Assembly: GCF_018219815.1 (NCBI RefSeq)
Contig: NZ_JADMKU010000017.1
Span: 28,051 to 92,050, forward strand
Origin: Thalassovita aquimarina
Lineage (GTDB): Bacteria > Pseudomonadota > Alphaproteobacteria > Rhodobacterales > Rhodobacteraceae
Direction: 5' to 3'
Length of the DNA stretch: 64,000 nt
The position numbers and the translations under genes are program-made. The notes below the pieces were generated by a model. That model ran no database searches. It was given only the letters and a program-made list of their open reading frames with translations, and had not been told where the DNA came from. Every line of letters starts with the position of its first letter. Within the stretch, counting starts at the first letter, position 1. Of this stretch, positions 1 to 8,586 are shown in pieces.

Positions 1-365
1 GAACTGAGCATGGTGATGGTCAGGATGCCGCCCAGCGACGGGAACCATGCGGTCATCGCGGTGGCCACGCCAAGCAGGATCAGCGACACGATGCCCAGCA
101 CCTGTTCGCGGATCACCATGATCAGGGCGATCACACCGATCGCCAGGAACCCGGGGATTTCGCGCACCGTATGCAGCCAGCCGATGTCGGAACCGTTAAA
201 ATTCGCCACCTCGATGACGAAGTTGTTCAGCAGCGCCGACCAAGTGAAAAACGCCACCGGCATCGCCATTGCCATCACGAAAAGAAGGCTGATCGGACGG
301 CGCCAGAACGGAAGGTCACGCGCTTGCGCCAGAGGGATCGGGGTCGGGGTCGGAAACAGGCTCAT
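1..365 (-). CDS. MFS-type transporter, N-terminal part (runs off the window)
   Basis: The minus strand is open from an ATG at 365 to the window edge, giving the first 121 residues of a membrane protein. A proline-rich polar start (SLFPTPTPIPLAQ) is followed by hydrophobic helices at about residues 27-47, 72-88 and 92-110, with a WRRP segment before helix 1. The arrangement of long helices with short charged loops is typical of the first helices of a major facilitator transporter. The substrate cannot be told. The remaining two thirds of the gene lie outside the window, so the family call rests on topology only. The cupin gene upstream reads the same way and ends 98 bp before this start, so the two may be co-transcribed. 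Confidence 0.6.
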   Translation of the reverse strand, partial: MSLFPTPTPIPLAQARDLPFWRRPISLLFVMAMAMPVAFFTWSALLNNFVIEVANFNGSDIGWLHTVREIPGFLAIGVIALIMVIREQVLGIVSLILLGVATAMTAWFPSLGGILTITMLS

Positions 366-463
366 GGCGATTCTATACGCCCACGCCCCGACCTTGGCGA
401 GACGGAAAGCACCGCCGCTCTGTGCAGCAGCGCTCAGGGCGCCCTGCGTCAGGGCGCTGACGA

Positions 464-940
464 TCAGGACGCCGAGAAGCGGTATTCCACCTCGCCGAAG
501 CGGTCGCGCGGGAAACCATAGAGGAATTGCAGCCCCTCTTCGCCGGCGCAAACGCCATGCTCCACATCCCCGGGAATGAAAAGCGCAATGCCCGGCGCGA
601 TCCGGTGCGCCACGCCGTCGATGGTCACCACACCTGTCCCGGTCAGGCCGAAATAGAACTCGGCGGGGGCATGGCGATGCGGCAGCAAAGTGCCCCCGGC
701 ATCGAATTCGGCCAGGCCCAGCACGAATTGGCTGGTCGGGGTGCGGTCGGCGCAGAACAGCGTCCGCCACCGCACCGTCCCGAAAGCCGGATCAGTGCCG
801 CCTTCCAGCATCTGGCTGGCCGCGTCGACCAGAACCGGGCTGCCTGCCAGCATCATCGCCATCGCCGCGATGGTTTGCGCCTGATCCGCGGCGCTCCCGA
901 TCAGCTTTTCAAACCCGTGCTGAACATCGTGTTGCTCCAT
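464..940 (-). CDS. Cupin domain protein
   Basis: 158 residues. A single double-stranded beta-helix (cupin) domain occupies about residues 65-155. The first cupin motif is clear: H88, H90 and E94 in LLPHRHAPAEFYFGLTGTG, followed by VTIDG and the second motif PGDVEHG with H128. These four residues would bind one metal ion. The N-terminal 60 residues are helical and not recognised. The architecture resembles small cupin lyases and dioxygenases, including the DMSP-lyase-type cupins common in roseobacters. The tyrosine-rich signature of a specific lyase is not evident, so no substrate is assigned. It lies upstream of the truncated MFS gene on the same strand, so it may act on the transported compound (inference). 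Confidence 0.75.
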   Translation of the reverse strand: MEQHDVQHGFEKLIGSAADQAQTIAAMAMMLAGSPVLVDAASQMLEGGTDPAFGTVRWRTLFCADRTPTSQFVLGLAEFDAGGTLLPHRHAPAEFYFGLTGTGVVTIDGVAHRIAPGIALFIPGDVEHGVCAGEEGLQFLYGFPRDRFGEVEYRFSAS

Positions 941-1220
941 GCCGCTCCTCCTCTTTCGGCGTGAATGCCTGCACGCTCGGCCATGTTAGGGGATTCGGTC
1001 TATTTTATGGGCGACCTGGCCGGTCGGTTTCAGGCCGCTTGAATGCGACATCGACAGGTCGCATGCGGCGATTTCCGGGAAAGTTCAGCGCCCTTTTGGC
1101 GCGTTTCCATATCGCAACCGGCCTTATTCCCCGCGCTATCCGGACAGACCTGATCTGAATCAATGAAATTTGAATATATCTATGGCAGGGACACCCGGAA
1201 GACAGACAAGGAGCCGCGCC

Positions 1221-2288
1221 ATGGATTTGCTGAGCATCGTCGAACGGATCGGGGAATCCCCCACCGCCGCCCTTCTGGGGCTGATTACCGGCGTGGTTTT
1301 CGGGATCGCGGCGCAACGGTCGCGCTTCTGCCTGCGCGCCGCCACGGTGGAATTCGCCCGTGGCCACATGAATGACAGGGTCGCGGTCTGGCTGCTGACC
1401 TTTTCAACCGCGGTGGTCTGGGTGCAGGGGGCGCAGCTTCTAGGGCTGATGCGATCCGAGGACGCGCGCATCATGGCCGTGCCCGGCAGCTGGTCCGGCG
1501 CGATCATCGGCGGGCTCCTGTTCGGCATCGGCATGGTCCTGGCCAAGGGCTGTTCGGGCCGGTTGCTGGTGCTGGCGGCGACGGGGAACCTGCGCTCGGT
1601 CGTGTCGGGGCTGATCTTCGCGGTGGTCGCGCAGATGAGCCTGCACGGCATCCTTGCCGGGTGGCGCGACAAACTGGCGGCGATGTGGATCACCGAAGGC
1701 GGCCGCAATATGGACCTGCTGGCGTTTTTCCACCTGCCCGACTGGGCGGGCCTGGCCTTCGGCATCGCCACCGCCGCGCTGGCGCTGGAACTGTCGCGTC
1801 GCAACAAGATCGGCTTTTCCCGGCTCGTCTTCGCCTCCGGCGTCGGTTTTTCGGTTGCCCTGGGCTGGGTGCTGACCTTCGGGTTGAGCCAAGTCGCATT
1901 CGAGCCGGTACAGATCGTGAGCGCCACCTTCACCGGCCCGTCGGCCAATACGCTAATGTTCTTCCTCGAACGCAACCCGATCCTGGAATTCGACGTGGGC
2001 CTTGTGCCGGGCGTGTTCCTGGGGTCGTTCCTGGCCTCGTCGCTGGCGGGTGAATTCAAGTTCCAGGGTTTCGAGGGATCCTCGCCCATGCGCCGGGCAA
2101 TGATCGGTGCAGCGCTGATGGGGTTCGGCGGCATGCTGGCCGGTGGCTGTGCCATCGGCAACGGGGTCACCGGGGGATCGATCTTTGCCGGCACCGCATG
2201 GTGTGCGCTGTTCTTCATGTGGGTGGGCGCGATGGCCACCGATATCGTGATCGACCAGCCGGCGCTGCGGCGGGTGGCCGCGCGTTGA
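1221..2288 (+). CDS. YeeE/YedE family sulfur-compound transporter
   Basis: 355 residues. The ATG at 1221 is preferred over an upstream in-frame ATG at 1170 because AAGGAG lies at 1208-1213, seven bases before it. About nine hydrophobic segments span the whole length. Two family-defining cysteine motifs are present: AKGCSGR (C111) and AGGCAIGNG (C310), plus C37 in RSRFCLRA near the N-terminus. In the characterised members (TsuA) such cysteines relay thiosulfate through the membrane, and the fused YeeE/YedE type also delivers sulfur species for selenium or sulfur metabolism. The substrate here, thiosulfate or a related sulfane-sulfur compound, is inferred from the family. The gene stands alone and is convergent with priA, with 14 bp between stop codons. 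Confidence 0.85.
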   Translation: MDLLSIVERIGESPTAALLGLITGVVFGIAAQRSRFCLRAATVEFARGHMNDRVAVWLLTFSTAVVWVQGAQLLGLMRSEDARIMAVPGSWSGAIIGGLLFGIGMVLAKGCSGRLLVLAATGNLRSVVSGLIFAVVAQMSLHGILAGWRDKLAAMWITEGGRNMDLLAFFHLPDWAGLAFGIATAALALELSRRNKIGFSRLVFASGVGFSVALGWVLTFGLSQVAFEPVQIVSATFTGPSANTLMFFLERNPILEFDVGLVPGVFLGSFLASSLAGEFKFQGFEGSSPMRRAMIGAALMGFGGMLAGGCAIGNGVTGGSIFAGTAWCALFFMWVGAMATDIVIDQPALRRVAAR

Positions 2289-2302
2289 TCGCGGCCCTGC
2301 GG

Positions 2303-4531
2303 TCAGAGGAAACTTTGCGGATCGATATCGACGCTCAGGCGGGTCTGATTTGACAGCTTGAACTGCGCGATCCATTCGGCCAGCGCCGCCTGCAGCGGCG
2401 CGCCCTTGTCGGCCTTGACCAGCAGCCGCACCCGGTGCCGCCCCCGAATGCGCGCGATGGGCGCTGGGGCGGGACCGAAGACCTGCGCCCCGATCTGCCG
2501 CAGCGGCGCGCTTCGCCGGGCCATTTCCGTCCCCAGATCGAAGACTTCCTGAACGTCCGGCGAACTCAGGATGATGCCGGCCATGCGACCGAAGGGCGGC
2601 ACCCCGGCCTGTCGGCGCTCTTCCGCCTCGGCCCGCCAGAAACCTTCTTCGTCGCCGGCCAGGATGGCGCGGATCACCGGATGTTCGGGCTGGTAGGACT
2701 GCAACAGCGCCAATCCCTTTCGCTCCGACCGTCCGGCCCGTCCCGCCACCTGCCGCATCAACTGGAACGTGCGCTCGGCGGCGCGCAGGTCCGACCCCTG
2801 CAGCCCCAGGTCGGCATCGATCACCCCCACCAGCGTCAGCAGCGGGAAATTGTGCCCCTTGGCCACCAGCTGGGTGCCGATGATGATATCGGCGCCGCCC
2901 TCGGCGATCTCGGCGATCTGTGCCTTCAGCGCCCGCGCCGATCCGAACATGTCGGAACTGAGCGTCACCACCCGCGCGTCCGGGAACAGATTCACCGCTT
3001 CCTCGGTCAGCCGCTCAACCCCCGGCCCCACCGGGGCCAGACGGCCTTCGGCTTCGCAATTGGGACAGACCTCGGGCATCGGTTTGCTTTCGCCGCATTG
3101 GTGGCAGACAAGACGCTTGAGGAAACGGTGTTCCACCATCCGCGCGTCGCACTGATCGCAGGCGATCTGATGCCCGCAGGCCCGGCAGATCGTGACCGGC
3201 GCATAGCCGCGCCGGTTGATGAACAACAGCGCCTGTTCGCCCTTTTCGATCCGCTCATTCACCGCCCTTTGCAGCGCGCCGGATATCCAGCGATCCGAGG
3301 GCAGCTTTTCACCGCGCATGTCGATCGCCTTCATGTCCGGCATGACCGACGCGCCGTAACGGCTGGTCAGGGTCAGCTTGTCGTACTTGCCGGCTTCGGC
3401 ATTGGTCCAGCTTTCCAAGGATGGCGTGGCCGAGGCCAGAACCACCCGCGCACCGCAGATGCTGGCGCGCAACACGGCCATGTCGCGGGCGTTGTACAAA
3501 GCCCCGTCTTCCTGCTTGTAGGAGGTGTCGTGTTCCTCGTCGACGATGATCAGGCCAAGGTTTTGGAACGGAAGGAACAGGGCCGAGCGCGCGCCGATCA
3601 CCATCTGCGCGCCCCCTTGCCCGACCATTTTCCAGATCCGTCGCCGTTCGGTCATGGTGACGCCGGAATGCCATTCGGCGGGTTTGGCGCCGAACCGCGC
3701 CTCCACCCGTGTCAGGAATTCCGCGGTCAGCGCGATTTCCGGCAGCAGAACCAAAGCCTGCCGCCCCTGCCGCAGGCATTCGGCCACCGCTTCAAGGTAG
3801 ACCTCCGTTTTACCCGACCCGGTAACGCCGCGCAGGAGCGTTGTGCCGTAAACGCCGCTTTGCACCGCCGCGCGCAACGATGCGGCCGCCTCAGCCTGAT
3901 CCTCGGCCAAATCCTTGCCGCCATGATCTGGGTCCAGTGTTGGGAAAGGCAGATCGCGCGGCCGGTCTTCCTCCAGCACCGCGCCCTGTTTCACCAATCC
4001 CTTGACCACGCCGGTCGACACGCCCCCCATTTCGGCCAGTTCCTTCAGCGTGAAGGCCAGCCCGCCGTATTCGCGCAGCACCTCCAGCACCCGCGTGCGG
4101 GCATCGGTCATCCGGTCGGGTTCACGGTCGCCCAAGCGGTAGATCTTCTGCATCGAGGGCGGATCGGACAGCCCCGGCGCCCGCGTCGCCAGCCGCAGCA
4201 TCGCCGGGCGCGGCGTCAGCGTGTAATCGCCCGCGCGCGTCAGAAAGGCGCGCATTTCCTCGCGCATCGGGGCCACGTCCAGCACCCGGATCACCGACCG
4301 GATTTTCGCGCGGTCATAATCGCCCTTGCCCCGGCCCCAGACCACGCCCAGCACCTTGCGCGGCCCCAAGGGCACCTCGACGAAGGCCCCACGCCAGCAG
4401 CCGCCTTCGGGCGCCTTGTAATCCAGCACCCGGTCCAGCGGCTGCGTCGTCAGCACGCCGACAAGATCACCTTCGTCAAAGAAATCTGGCTCGGTCACGG
4501 GGCGCCTTTTTTGGGTTTCGGGTTCATCCAC
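2303..4531 (-). CDS. priA: Primosomal protein N' (replication restart helicase PriA)
   Basis: 742 residues, full length for PriA. An N-terminal 3'-DNA-binding domain (about 15-115) is followed by a superfamily 2 helicase core with Walker A GVTGSGKT (235-242) and the DEEH box (331-334). Eight zinc-binding cysteines lie at 449, 452, 458, 461, 476, 479, 489 and 492 in the CxxC pairs characteristic of PriA. The protein reloads the replicative helicase at stalled forks. It is divergent from the transaldolase gene with a 50-bp gap. Long open frames on the opposite strand here are codon-bias shadows. Confidence 0.97.
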   Translation of the reverse strand: MDEPETQKRRPVTEPDFFDEGDLVGVLTTQPLDRVLDYKAPEGGCWRGAFVEVPLGPRKVLGVVWGRGKGDYDRAKIRSVIRVLDVAPMREEMRAFLTRAGDYTLTPRPAMLRLATRAPGLSDPPSMQKIYRLGDREPDRMTDARTRVLEVLREYGGLAFTLKELAEMGGVSTGVVKGLVKQGAVLEEDRPRDLPFPTLDPDHGGKDLAEDQAEAAASLRAAVQSGVYGTTLLRGVTGSGKTEVYLEAVAECLRQGRQALVLLPEIALTAEFLTRVEARFGAKPAEWHSGVTMTERRRIWKMVGQGGAQMVIGARSALFLPFQNLGLIIVDEEHDTSYKQEDGALYNARDMAVLRASICGARVVLASATPSLESWTNAEAGKYDKLTLTSRYGASVMPDMKAIDMRGEKLPSDRWISGALQRAVNERIEKGEQALLFINRRGYAPVTICRACGHQIACDQCDARMVEHRFLKRLVCHQCGESKPMPEVCPNCEAEGRLAPVGPGVERLTEEAVNLFPDARVVTLSSDMFGSARALKAQIAEIAEGGADIIIGTQLVAKGHNFPLLTLVGVIDADLGLQGSDLRAAERTFQLMRQVAGRAGRSERKGLALLQSYQPEHPVIRAILAGDEEGFWRAEAEERRQAGVPPFGRMAGIILSSPDVQEVFDLGTEMARRSAPLRQIGAQVFGPAPAPIARIRGRHRVRLLVKADKGAPLQAALAEWIAQFKLSNQTRLSVDIDPQSFL

Positions 4532-4581
4532 TATGGGGTAAAGCCAAGCCGAGCAAAGTCCAACCCATTCGAGGCCCCGAC

Positions 4582-5235
4582 ATGAAATTCTTCGTTGATA
4601 CCGCCGAATTCGACGCCATCGCCGAACTGCACGAACTGGGCATGGTCGATGGTGTGACCACCAACCCGTCGCTGATCAAGAAAGCCGGCCGCGACATCCT
4701 AGAAGTGACCAAGCAGATCTGCGATCTGGTTGACGGCCCGGTATCGGCAGAAGTCACCGCGACCGACGCCGACACGATGATCACCGAGGGCCGCAAGCTG
4801 GCCGAGATCGCCGAAAACATCGCCATCAAGGTGCCGCTGACCTGGGACGGGCTGAAAGCCTGCAAGGTGCTGAGCGGCGAAGGCAACATGGTCAACGTCA
4901 CCCTGTGCTTCAGCGCCAACCAGGCGCTGCTGGCCGCCAAGGCGGGCGCGACCTTCATCAGCCCCTTCATCGGCCGGATGGACGATATCGGGCTCGACGG
5001 TTTGGAACTGATCGAGGACATCCGCACCGTTTACGACAATTACGGGTTCGAGACCGAAATCCTCGCCGCGTCGATCCGTTCGGTCAACCACGTTCTGGAT
5101 TGCGCCCGCATCGGCGCCGACGTGATGACCGCGCCGCCGGCAGTGATCAAATCGCTGGTCAATCACCCGCTGACCGACAAGGGCTTGGCCACCTTCCTGG
5201 CCGATATCGAAGCCGCGAAGATCAAGATCCTGTAA
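4582..5235 (+). CDS. tal: Transaldolase, short (fructose-6-phosphate aldolase-like) type
   Basis: 217 residues, the length of the small TalC/Fsa-like transaldolases. It begins with [10 protein letters not shown] and contains the TTNPS motif (26-30). The Schiff-base lysine is K83 in [10 protein letters not shown]. Family members transfer dihydroxyacetone units in the non-oxidative pentose phosphate pathway or split fructose-6-phosphate. Most alphaproteobacterial orthologues are annotated as transaldolase, and the sequence alone does not settle which activity dominates. It is transcribed away from priA and is followed by a rho-independent terminator at 5259-5286. Confidence 0.93.
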   Translation: MKFFVDTAEFDAIAELHELGMVDGVTTNPSLIKKAGRDILEVTKQICDLVDGPVSAEVTATDADTMITEGRKLAEIAENIAIKVPLTWDGLKACKVLSGEGNMVNVTLCFSANQALLAAKAGATFISPFIGRMDDIGLDGLELIEDIRTVYDNYGFETEILAASIRSVNHVLDCARIGADVMTAPPAVIKSLVNHPLTDKGLATFLADIEAAKIKIL

Positions 5236-5258
5236 CCGGCCCCACCCCGGACAGGCGA

Positions 5259-5286
5259 AAGGCGTGCCCCTTGGCGCGCCTTTTTT
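5259..5286 (+). terminator. Rho-independent terminator of the transaldolase gene
   Basis: A GC-rich stem (AAGGCGTGCC paired with GGCGCGCCTT, one G-T wobble) with a CCTT loop is followed directly by six T residues. It starts 24 bp after the transaldolase stop codon. Confidence 0.85.
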
Positions 5287-5474
5287 CGTTTCGGCAGGTA
5301 TCCACAGGAACCGGAAACCGCAAACCGATGGAGACCTGACAGGATTCGAATTTATCCACTGACGGCCCACCCCCAGCCGCGTCTCCGGCAGATTAGTGCC
5401 CAGTGCCGCCGGAAAAACTTGAAGCAATCGCGGGAACCTTCTGCTAATATTCCCGAAAAAAGAATGACGGTTTC

Positions 5475-6182
5475 ATGAGCAGCACACCCAAGATCGACGA
5501 CGCCCTGCGCGAAAAAATCATCGCGCAGCCCGACGTAATCCTTGACGATCAAGACCTTATGCAGGCGCTGATCGCCGCCAACGAACGCGCGATGGGCGGC
5601 AACATCGTCGACCTGCGCGGCATCGCGATGGAACGGCTGGAATCCCGCTTCGACAGGCTGGAAGACACCCATCGAAGCGTCATCGCCGCCGCTTACGAAA
5701 ACCTTGCCGGCACCAACCAGGTGCATCGCGCCATCCTGCGGATGCTCGACCCGATGGAATTCGAGGTCTTCCTGCGCGATCTGGGCGGACCGGTCGCCGA
5801 CATCCTGCGGGTCGACTGCATGAAGCTGGTTCTGGAATCGGTGCAGAACGACGACGAACCGGCGGTGCAGCGGCTGGGCGACGTGCTGTCGGTGGCCGAA
5901 CCCGGTTTCATCGCCCACTACCTTACCCAGGGCCGCAACATCCCGCTGCGCCAAGTCACCCTGCGCCAGATGCACGAAGGCGCGCCCGAAGTTTACGGCG
6001 ACAAGGCCGGCTGGATCCGGTCCGAAGCCTGCCTGAAGCTCGATTTCGGCACCGGCCGCCTGCCGGGCATGCTTGTGATGGGATCCGAGGATCCGCATCA
6101 GTTTTCCCCGCAACAGGGCACCGATCTTCTGGGTTTCTTCGCCGGCGTGTTCGAACGTTCGATGCGCCGCTGGCTGTCATGA
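5475..6182 (+). CDS. DUF484 family protein
   Basis: 235 residues. The protein has the DUF484 layout: an N-terminal helical stretch (LREKIIAQPDVILDD, about 10-25), a long amphipathic helix around RLESRFDRLEDTHRS (55-72), and a GAF-like alpha/beta domain from about 85 to the end. The C-terminal segment LLGFFAGVFERSMRRWLS is typical. The function is not known; DUF484 genes sit next to xerC in many proteobacteria. Here the stop overlaps the xerC start by four bases (ATGA), so the two are translationally coupled. No catalytic residues are recognisable. Confidence 0.9.
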   Translation: MSSTPKIDDALREKIIAQPDVILDDQDLMQALIAANERAMGGNIVDLRGIAMERLESRFDRLEDTHRSVIAAAYENLAGTNQVHRAILRMLDPMEFEVFLRDLGGPVADILRVDCMKLVLESVQNDDEPAVQRLGDVLSVAEPGFIAHYLTQGRNIPLRQVTLRQMHEGAPEVYGDKAGWIRSEACLKLDFGTGRLPGMLVMGSEDPHQFSPQQGTDLLGFFAGVFERSMRRWLS

Positions 6183-7099
6183 CCCTGATCTCTCCGGCCG
6201 CACGCGATGCCCTGCAGACCTGGCTGGAGAGGCAAAAGGCGTTGAAGGACGCCTCGGATCACACCATTGCCGCCTATTCCCGCGACGTCACCGATTTCCT
6301 CGCCTTCATCACCGAACACAAGGGGCAGGCGCAAGGGCTGGCTGCCCTGTCGCAAATCACCGTGTCGGACATGCGTGCCTGGATGGCCTTTACCCGTGGC
6401 CGGGGCGTGGGATCGCGGTCGCTGGCGCGCAAGCTGTCGGCGGTGAAAAGCTTTTACCGCTGGCTGGCCGAACGCGAAGGGTTCGAGCCGACCACCGTAT
6501 TGTCCGCCCGCACCCCAAAATTCTCCGCCAAGCTGCCGCGCCCCCTGGCCGAGGGTGACGCCAGGGACATGATTGGCGCGATCGAAATGCAGGCGGATCA
6601 GGATTGGATCGGCGCCCGCGACGTTGCGGTGGTGACCCTGCTTTACGGCTGCGGCTTGCGGATTTCCGAAGCACTTGGACTCACGGGCCGCGATTTCCCG
6701 CTGGCCGAAACCCTGCGGATTCTCGGCAAGGGCAAAAAGGAACGGCTGGTGCCGGTGCTGCCCGCGGCGCAGGCCGCGGTTGCCCGCTATGTCCGACTGT
6801 GCCCGTTCCCCAGCGAACCCGACAAGCCGCTGTTTCGCGGCGTCCGGGGCGGCGCGCTCAATCCGCGCGCGATCCAGAAGGTGATGGAACAGGCGCGGAT
6901 GCAGCTGGGCCTGCCCGCCAGCGCCACGCCGCACGCGATGCGCCACAGCTTCGCCACCCACCTTCTGAACGCCGGCGGCGATCTCAGGGCGATACAGGAA
7001 TTGCTGGGCCATGCCTCGCTATCGACCACGCAGGCCTATACCGCGGTGGACTTGAATCGGATCTTGCAGGTATACGATAAGACCCATCCGAAGGCTTGA
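6179..7099 (+). CDS. xerC: Tyrosine recombinase XerC
   Basis: 306 residues. An N-terminal SAM-like core-binding domain (about 10-100) precedes the catalytic domain. The catalytic set is complete: R161 (GCGLRISE), K185 (GKGKKER), H252 and R255 (HAMRHSFATH), H278 (LLGHASLS) and Y287 (TTQAYTAV). Together with XerD the enzyme resolves chromosome dimers at dif. The gene overlaps the DUF484 gene by four bases, the usual arrangement, which supports XerC over a phage integrase. Confidence 0.95.
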   Translation: MTLISPAARDALQTWLERQKALKDASDHTIAAYSRDVTDFLAFITEHKGQAQGLAALSQITVSDMRAWMAFTRGRGVGSRSLARKLSAVKSFYRWLAEREGFEPTTVLSARTPKFSAKLPRPLAEGDARDMIGAIEMQADQDWIGARDVAVVTLLYGCGLRISEALGLTGRDFPLAETLRILGKGKKERLVPVLPAAQAAVARYVRLCPFPSEPDKPLFRGVRGGALNPRAIQKVMEQARMQLGLPASATPHAMRHSFATHLLNAGGDLRAIQELLGHASLSTTQAYTAVDLNRILQVYDKTHPKA

Positions 7100-7123
7100 T
7101 AAGCCGCGCAGCAGGTGCCCCAA

Positions 7124-7828
7124 ATGATTATCAGAAACGAATTTAAGGCTTTGTCGGTCCACCTTCTGACCGCAACCGGGGCGGTGTTCGCGATGCTTTC
7201 GATGCTCGCTGCGGTCGATGGAAAGTGGAGCCTAATGTTCCTGTGGCTGGTGGTGGCCTTCGCCGTGGACGGGATCGACGGGCCGCTGGCGCGGCGCTAC
7301 CACGTCAAACATTACGCCGCGCAATTCGACGGCGTGTTGCTGGATCTGATCATCGATTACCTGACATATGTCTTCATCCCGGCCTTCGCGCTGTTCAAGT
7401 CCGATCTGCTGCCGGGCTGGACCGGCTGGTTCGCGATCATCATCATCACCTTCGCCAGCGCGATGTATTTCGCGGACACGCGGATGAAGACCAAGGACAA
7501 TTCCTTCGCCGGCTTTCCCGGCTGCTGGAACATGCTGGTGATCGTGCTGTTCGCGGTGACGCCGAATTTCTGGGTCATCCTTGCCCTGGTCACCGTGTTG
7601 GCAGTGGCCATGTTCATGCCGCTGAAATTCATCCACCCGGTGCGCACCGAACGGTGGCGCAACCTGTCGCTGCCGATGGCGCTGGCCTGGACCTTCTTTG
7701 CCGGCTGGGCGGCTTGGGTCGATTTCCATCCCGACAGCTGGGCCCATTGGGGGCTGGTGGTAACCTCGGTCTACCTGCTTCTGGTCGGGATCGTGCAACA
7801 GATCGTGCCGGAACGGCCTTCAACCTGA
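7124..7828 (+). CDS. pcs: Phosphatidylcholine synthase
   Basis: 234 residues from the ATG at 7124; a GTG at 7115 is also possible. ATG is preferred because AGGTG sits six bases before it. The CDP-alcohol phosphotransferase motif is present as D52-G53-x2-A56-R57, then G70-x3-D74-x3-D78, with the longer spacing between AR and G that is typical of bacterial Pcs rather than of PgsA or PssA. About seven membrane helices follow. The enzyme condenses CDP-diacylglycerol with choline to form phosphatidylcholine in the inner membrane, a pathway typical of alphaproteobacteria. The gene is 25 bp after xerC and may be read with it. Confidence 0.9.
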   Translation: MIIRNEFKALSVHLLTATGAVFAMLSMLAAVDGKWSLMFLWLVVAFAVDGIDGPLARRYHVKHYAAQFDGVLLDLIIDYLTYVFIPAFALFKSDLLPGWTGWFAIIIITFASAMYFADTRMKTKDNSFAGFPGCWNMLVIVLFAVTPNFWVILALVTVLAVAMFMPLKFIHPVRTERWRNLSLPMALAWTFFAGWAAWVDFHPDSWAHWGLVVTSVYLLLVGIVQQIVPERPST

Positions 7829-8078
7829 GTTTTCCACATAATGTTGGAATCAGACAAGAATTCGCGGCATTTCCGTGGATAACTTCCCGATATGGACTCC
7901 TTGGGTCAACAAGTCGTTCCCCGGAAAACACTGGCGGCACCGGAGAACAGGTTCGGCGCCCTTTCTGACAGACCCCGAAAGTTACCCCCAAAAGATTGAA
8001 ATGCATCAATTGGTATGGGTTTCCTGTGGATAACGGATCCGGAAAAGGCCGTTTTGTGCAAGCCAGGCTTAACCCGGC

Positions 8079-8531
8079 TCAGATCAGCAGCCCCGCCGCC
8101 CCTTCATGCTTCAACAGCCAGATCTTGGTTTCCACCCCGCCGCGGCCGGAAAACCCGCCCAGACCGCCACTGCCAAGCACCCGGTGACACGGGATCAGGA
8201 TCGGGATGGGATTGCCGCCACAACCCTGCCCCACCGCCTGGGCCGGCACGCCCAGTTCCCGCGCCAGGTCGCCGTAGGTTCTTGTTTGTCCGAAAGGAAT
8301 CGCGGAAATGGCCGCGCATACCCGCTCTTGGAACTCCGATCCCAGCACCCGCAGCGGCAGGTCGAATTCGGTCCGGTCACCGTCGAAATATTCCGCCAGT
8401 TGACGCGCCACATCGTCCAGAAGCGGTGAATGATCCGCATACGCCCCGCCCCACTCCGCGCGGGTGATCGCGCCGTCGTTTTCGGTCAGGGTGACGGCGC
8501 CGGTTGGGGTGTCAACAGTCAGTCGCAACAT
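8079..8531 (-). CDS. ogt: Methylated-DNA--[protein]-cysteine S-methyltransferase (Ogt type)
   Basis: 150 residues. The active-site motif is PCHRV with acceptor cysteine C115, preceded by the NPIPILI strand. GQTRTYGDLAREL (81-93) forms the DNA-recognition helix region, where R84 should be the base-flipping arginine. It repairs O6-alkylguanine by suicide alkyl transfer. An Ada-type regulatory domain is absent, so it is the stand-alone Ogt form. It lies 55 bp downstream of ileS on the same strand but behind the ileS terminator, so it probably has its own promoter or depends on read-through. Confidence 0.92.
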   Translation of the reverse strand: MLRLTVDTPTGAVTLTENDGAITRAEWGGAYADHSPLLDDVARQLAEYFDGDRTEFDLPLRVLGSEFQERVCAAISAIPFGQTRTYGDLARELGVPAQAVGQGCGGNPIPILIPCHRVLGSGGLGGFSGRGGVETKIWLLKHEGAAGLLI

Positions 8532-8544
8532 TCTGTCGCTCCTA

Positions 8545-8575
8545 AGAAAAACGGCCCTGAACCGGGTTCAGGGCC
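8545..8575 (-). terminator. Rho-independent terminator of ileS
   Basis: On the minus strand a perfect 10-bp stem (GGCCCTGAAC / GTTCAGGGCC, positions 8575-8566 and 8562-8553) with a 3-base loop is followed by GTTTTTCTT. It lies between the ileS stop and the ogt start. Confidence 0.9.
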
Positions 8576-8586
8576 ATCTCTCACGT

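Noticed and set aside
2435..4585. 716-residue open frame on the plus strand opposite priA
   Set aside because: It is antisense to a gene with complete PriA motifs, has no family features, and reflects GC-rich codon bias.
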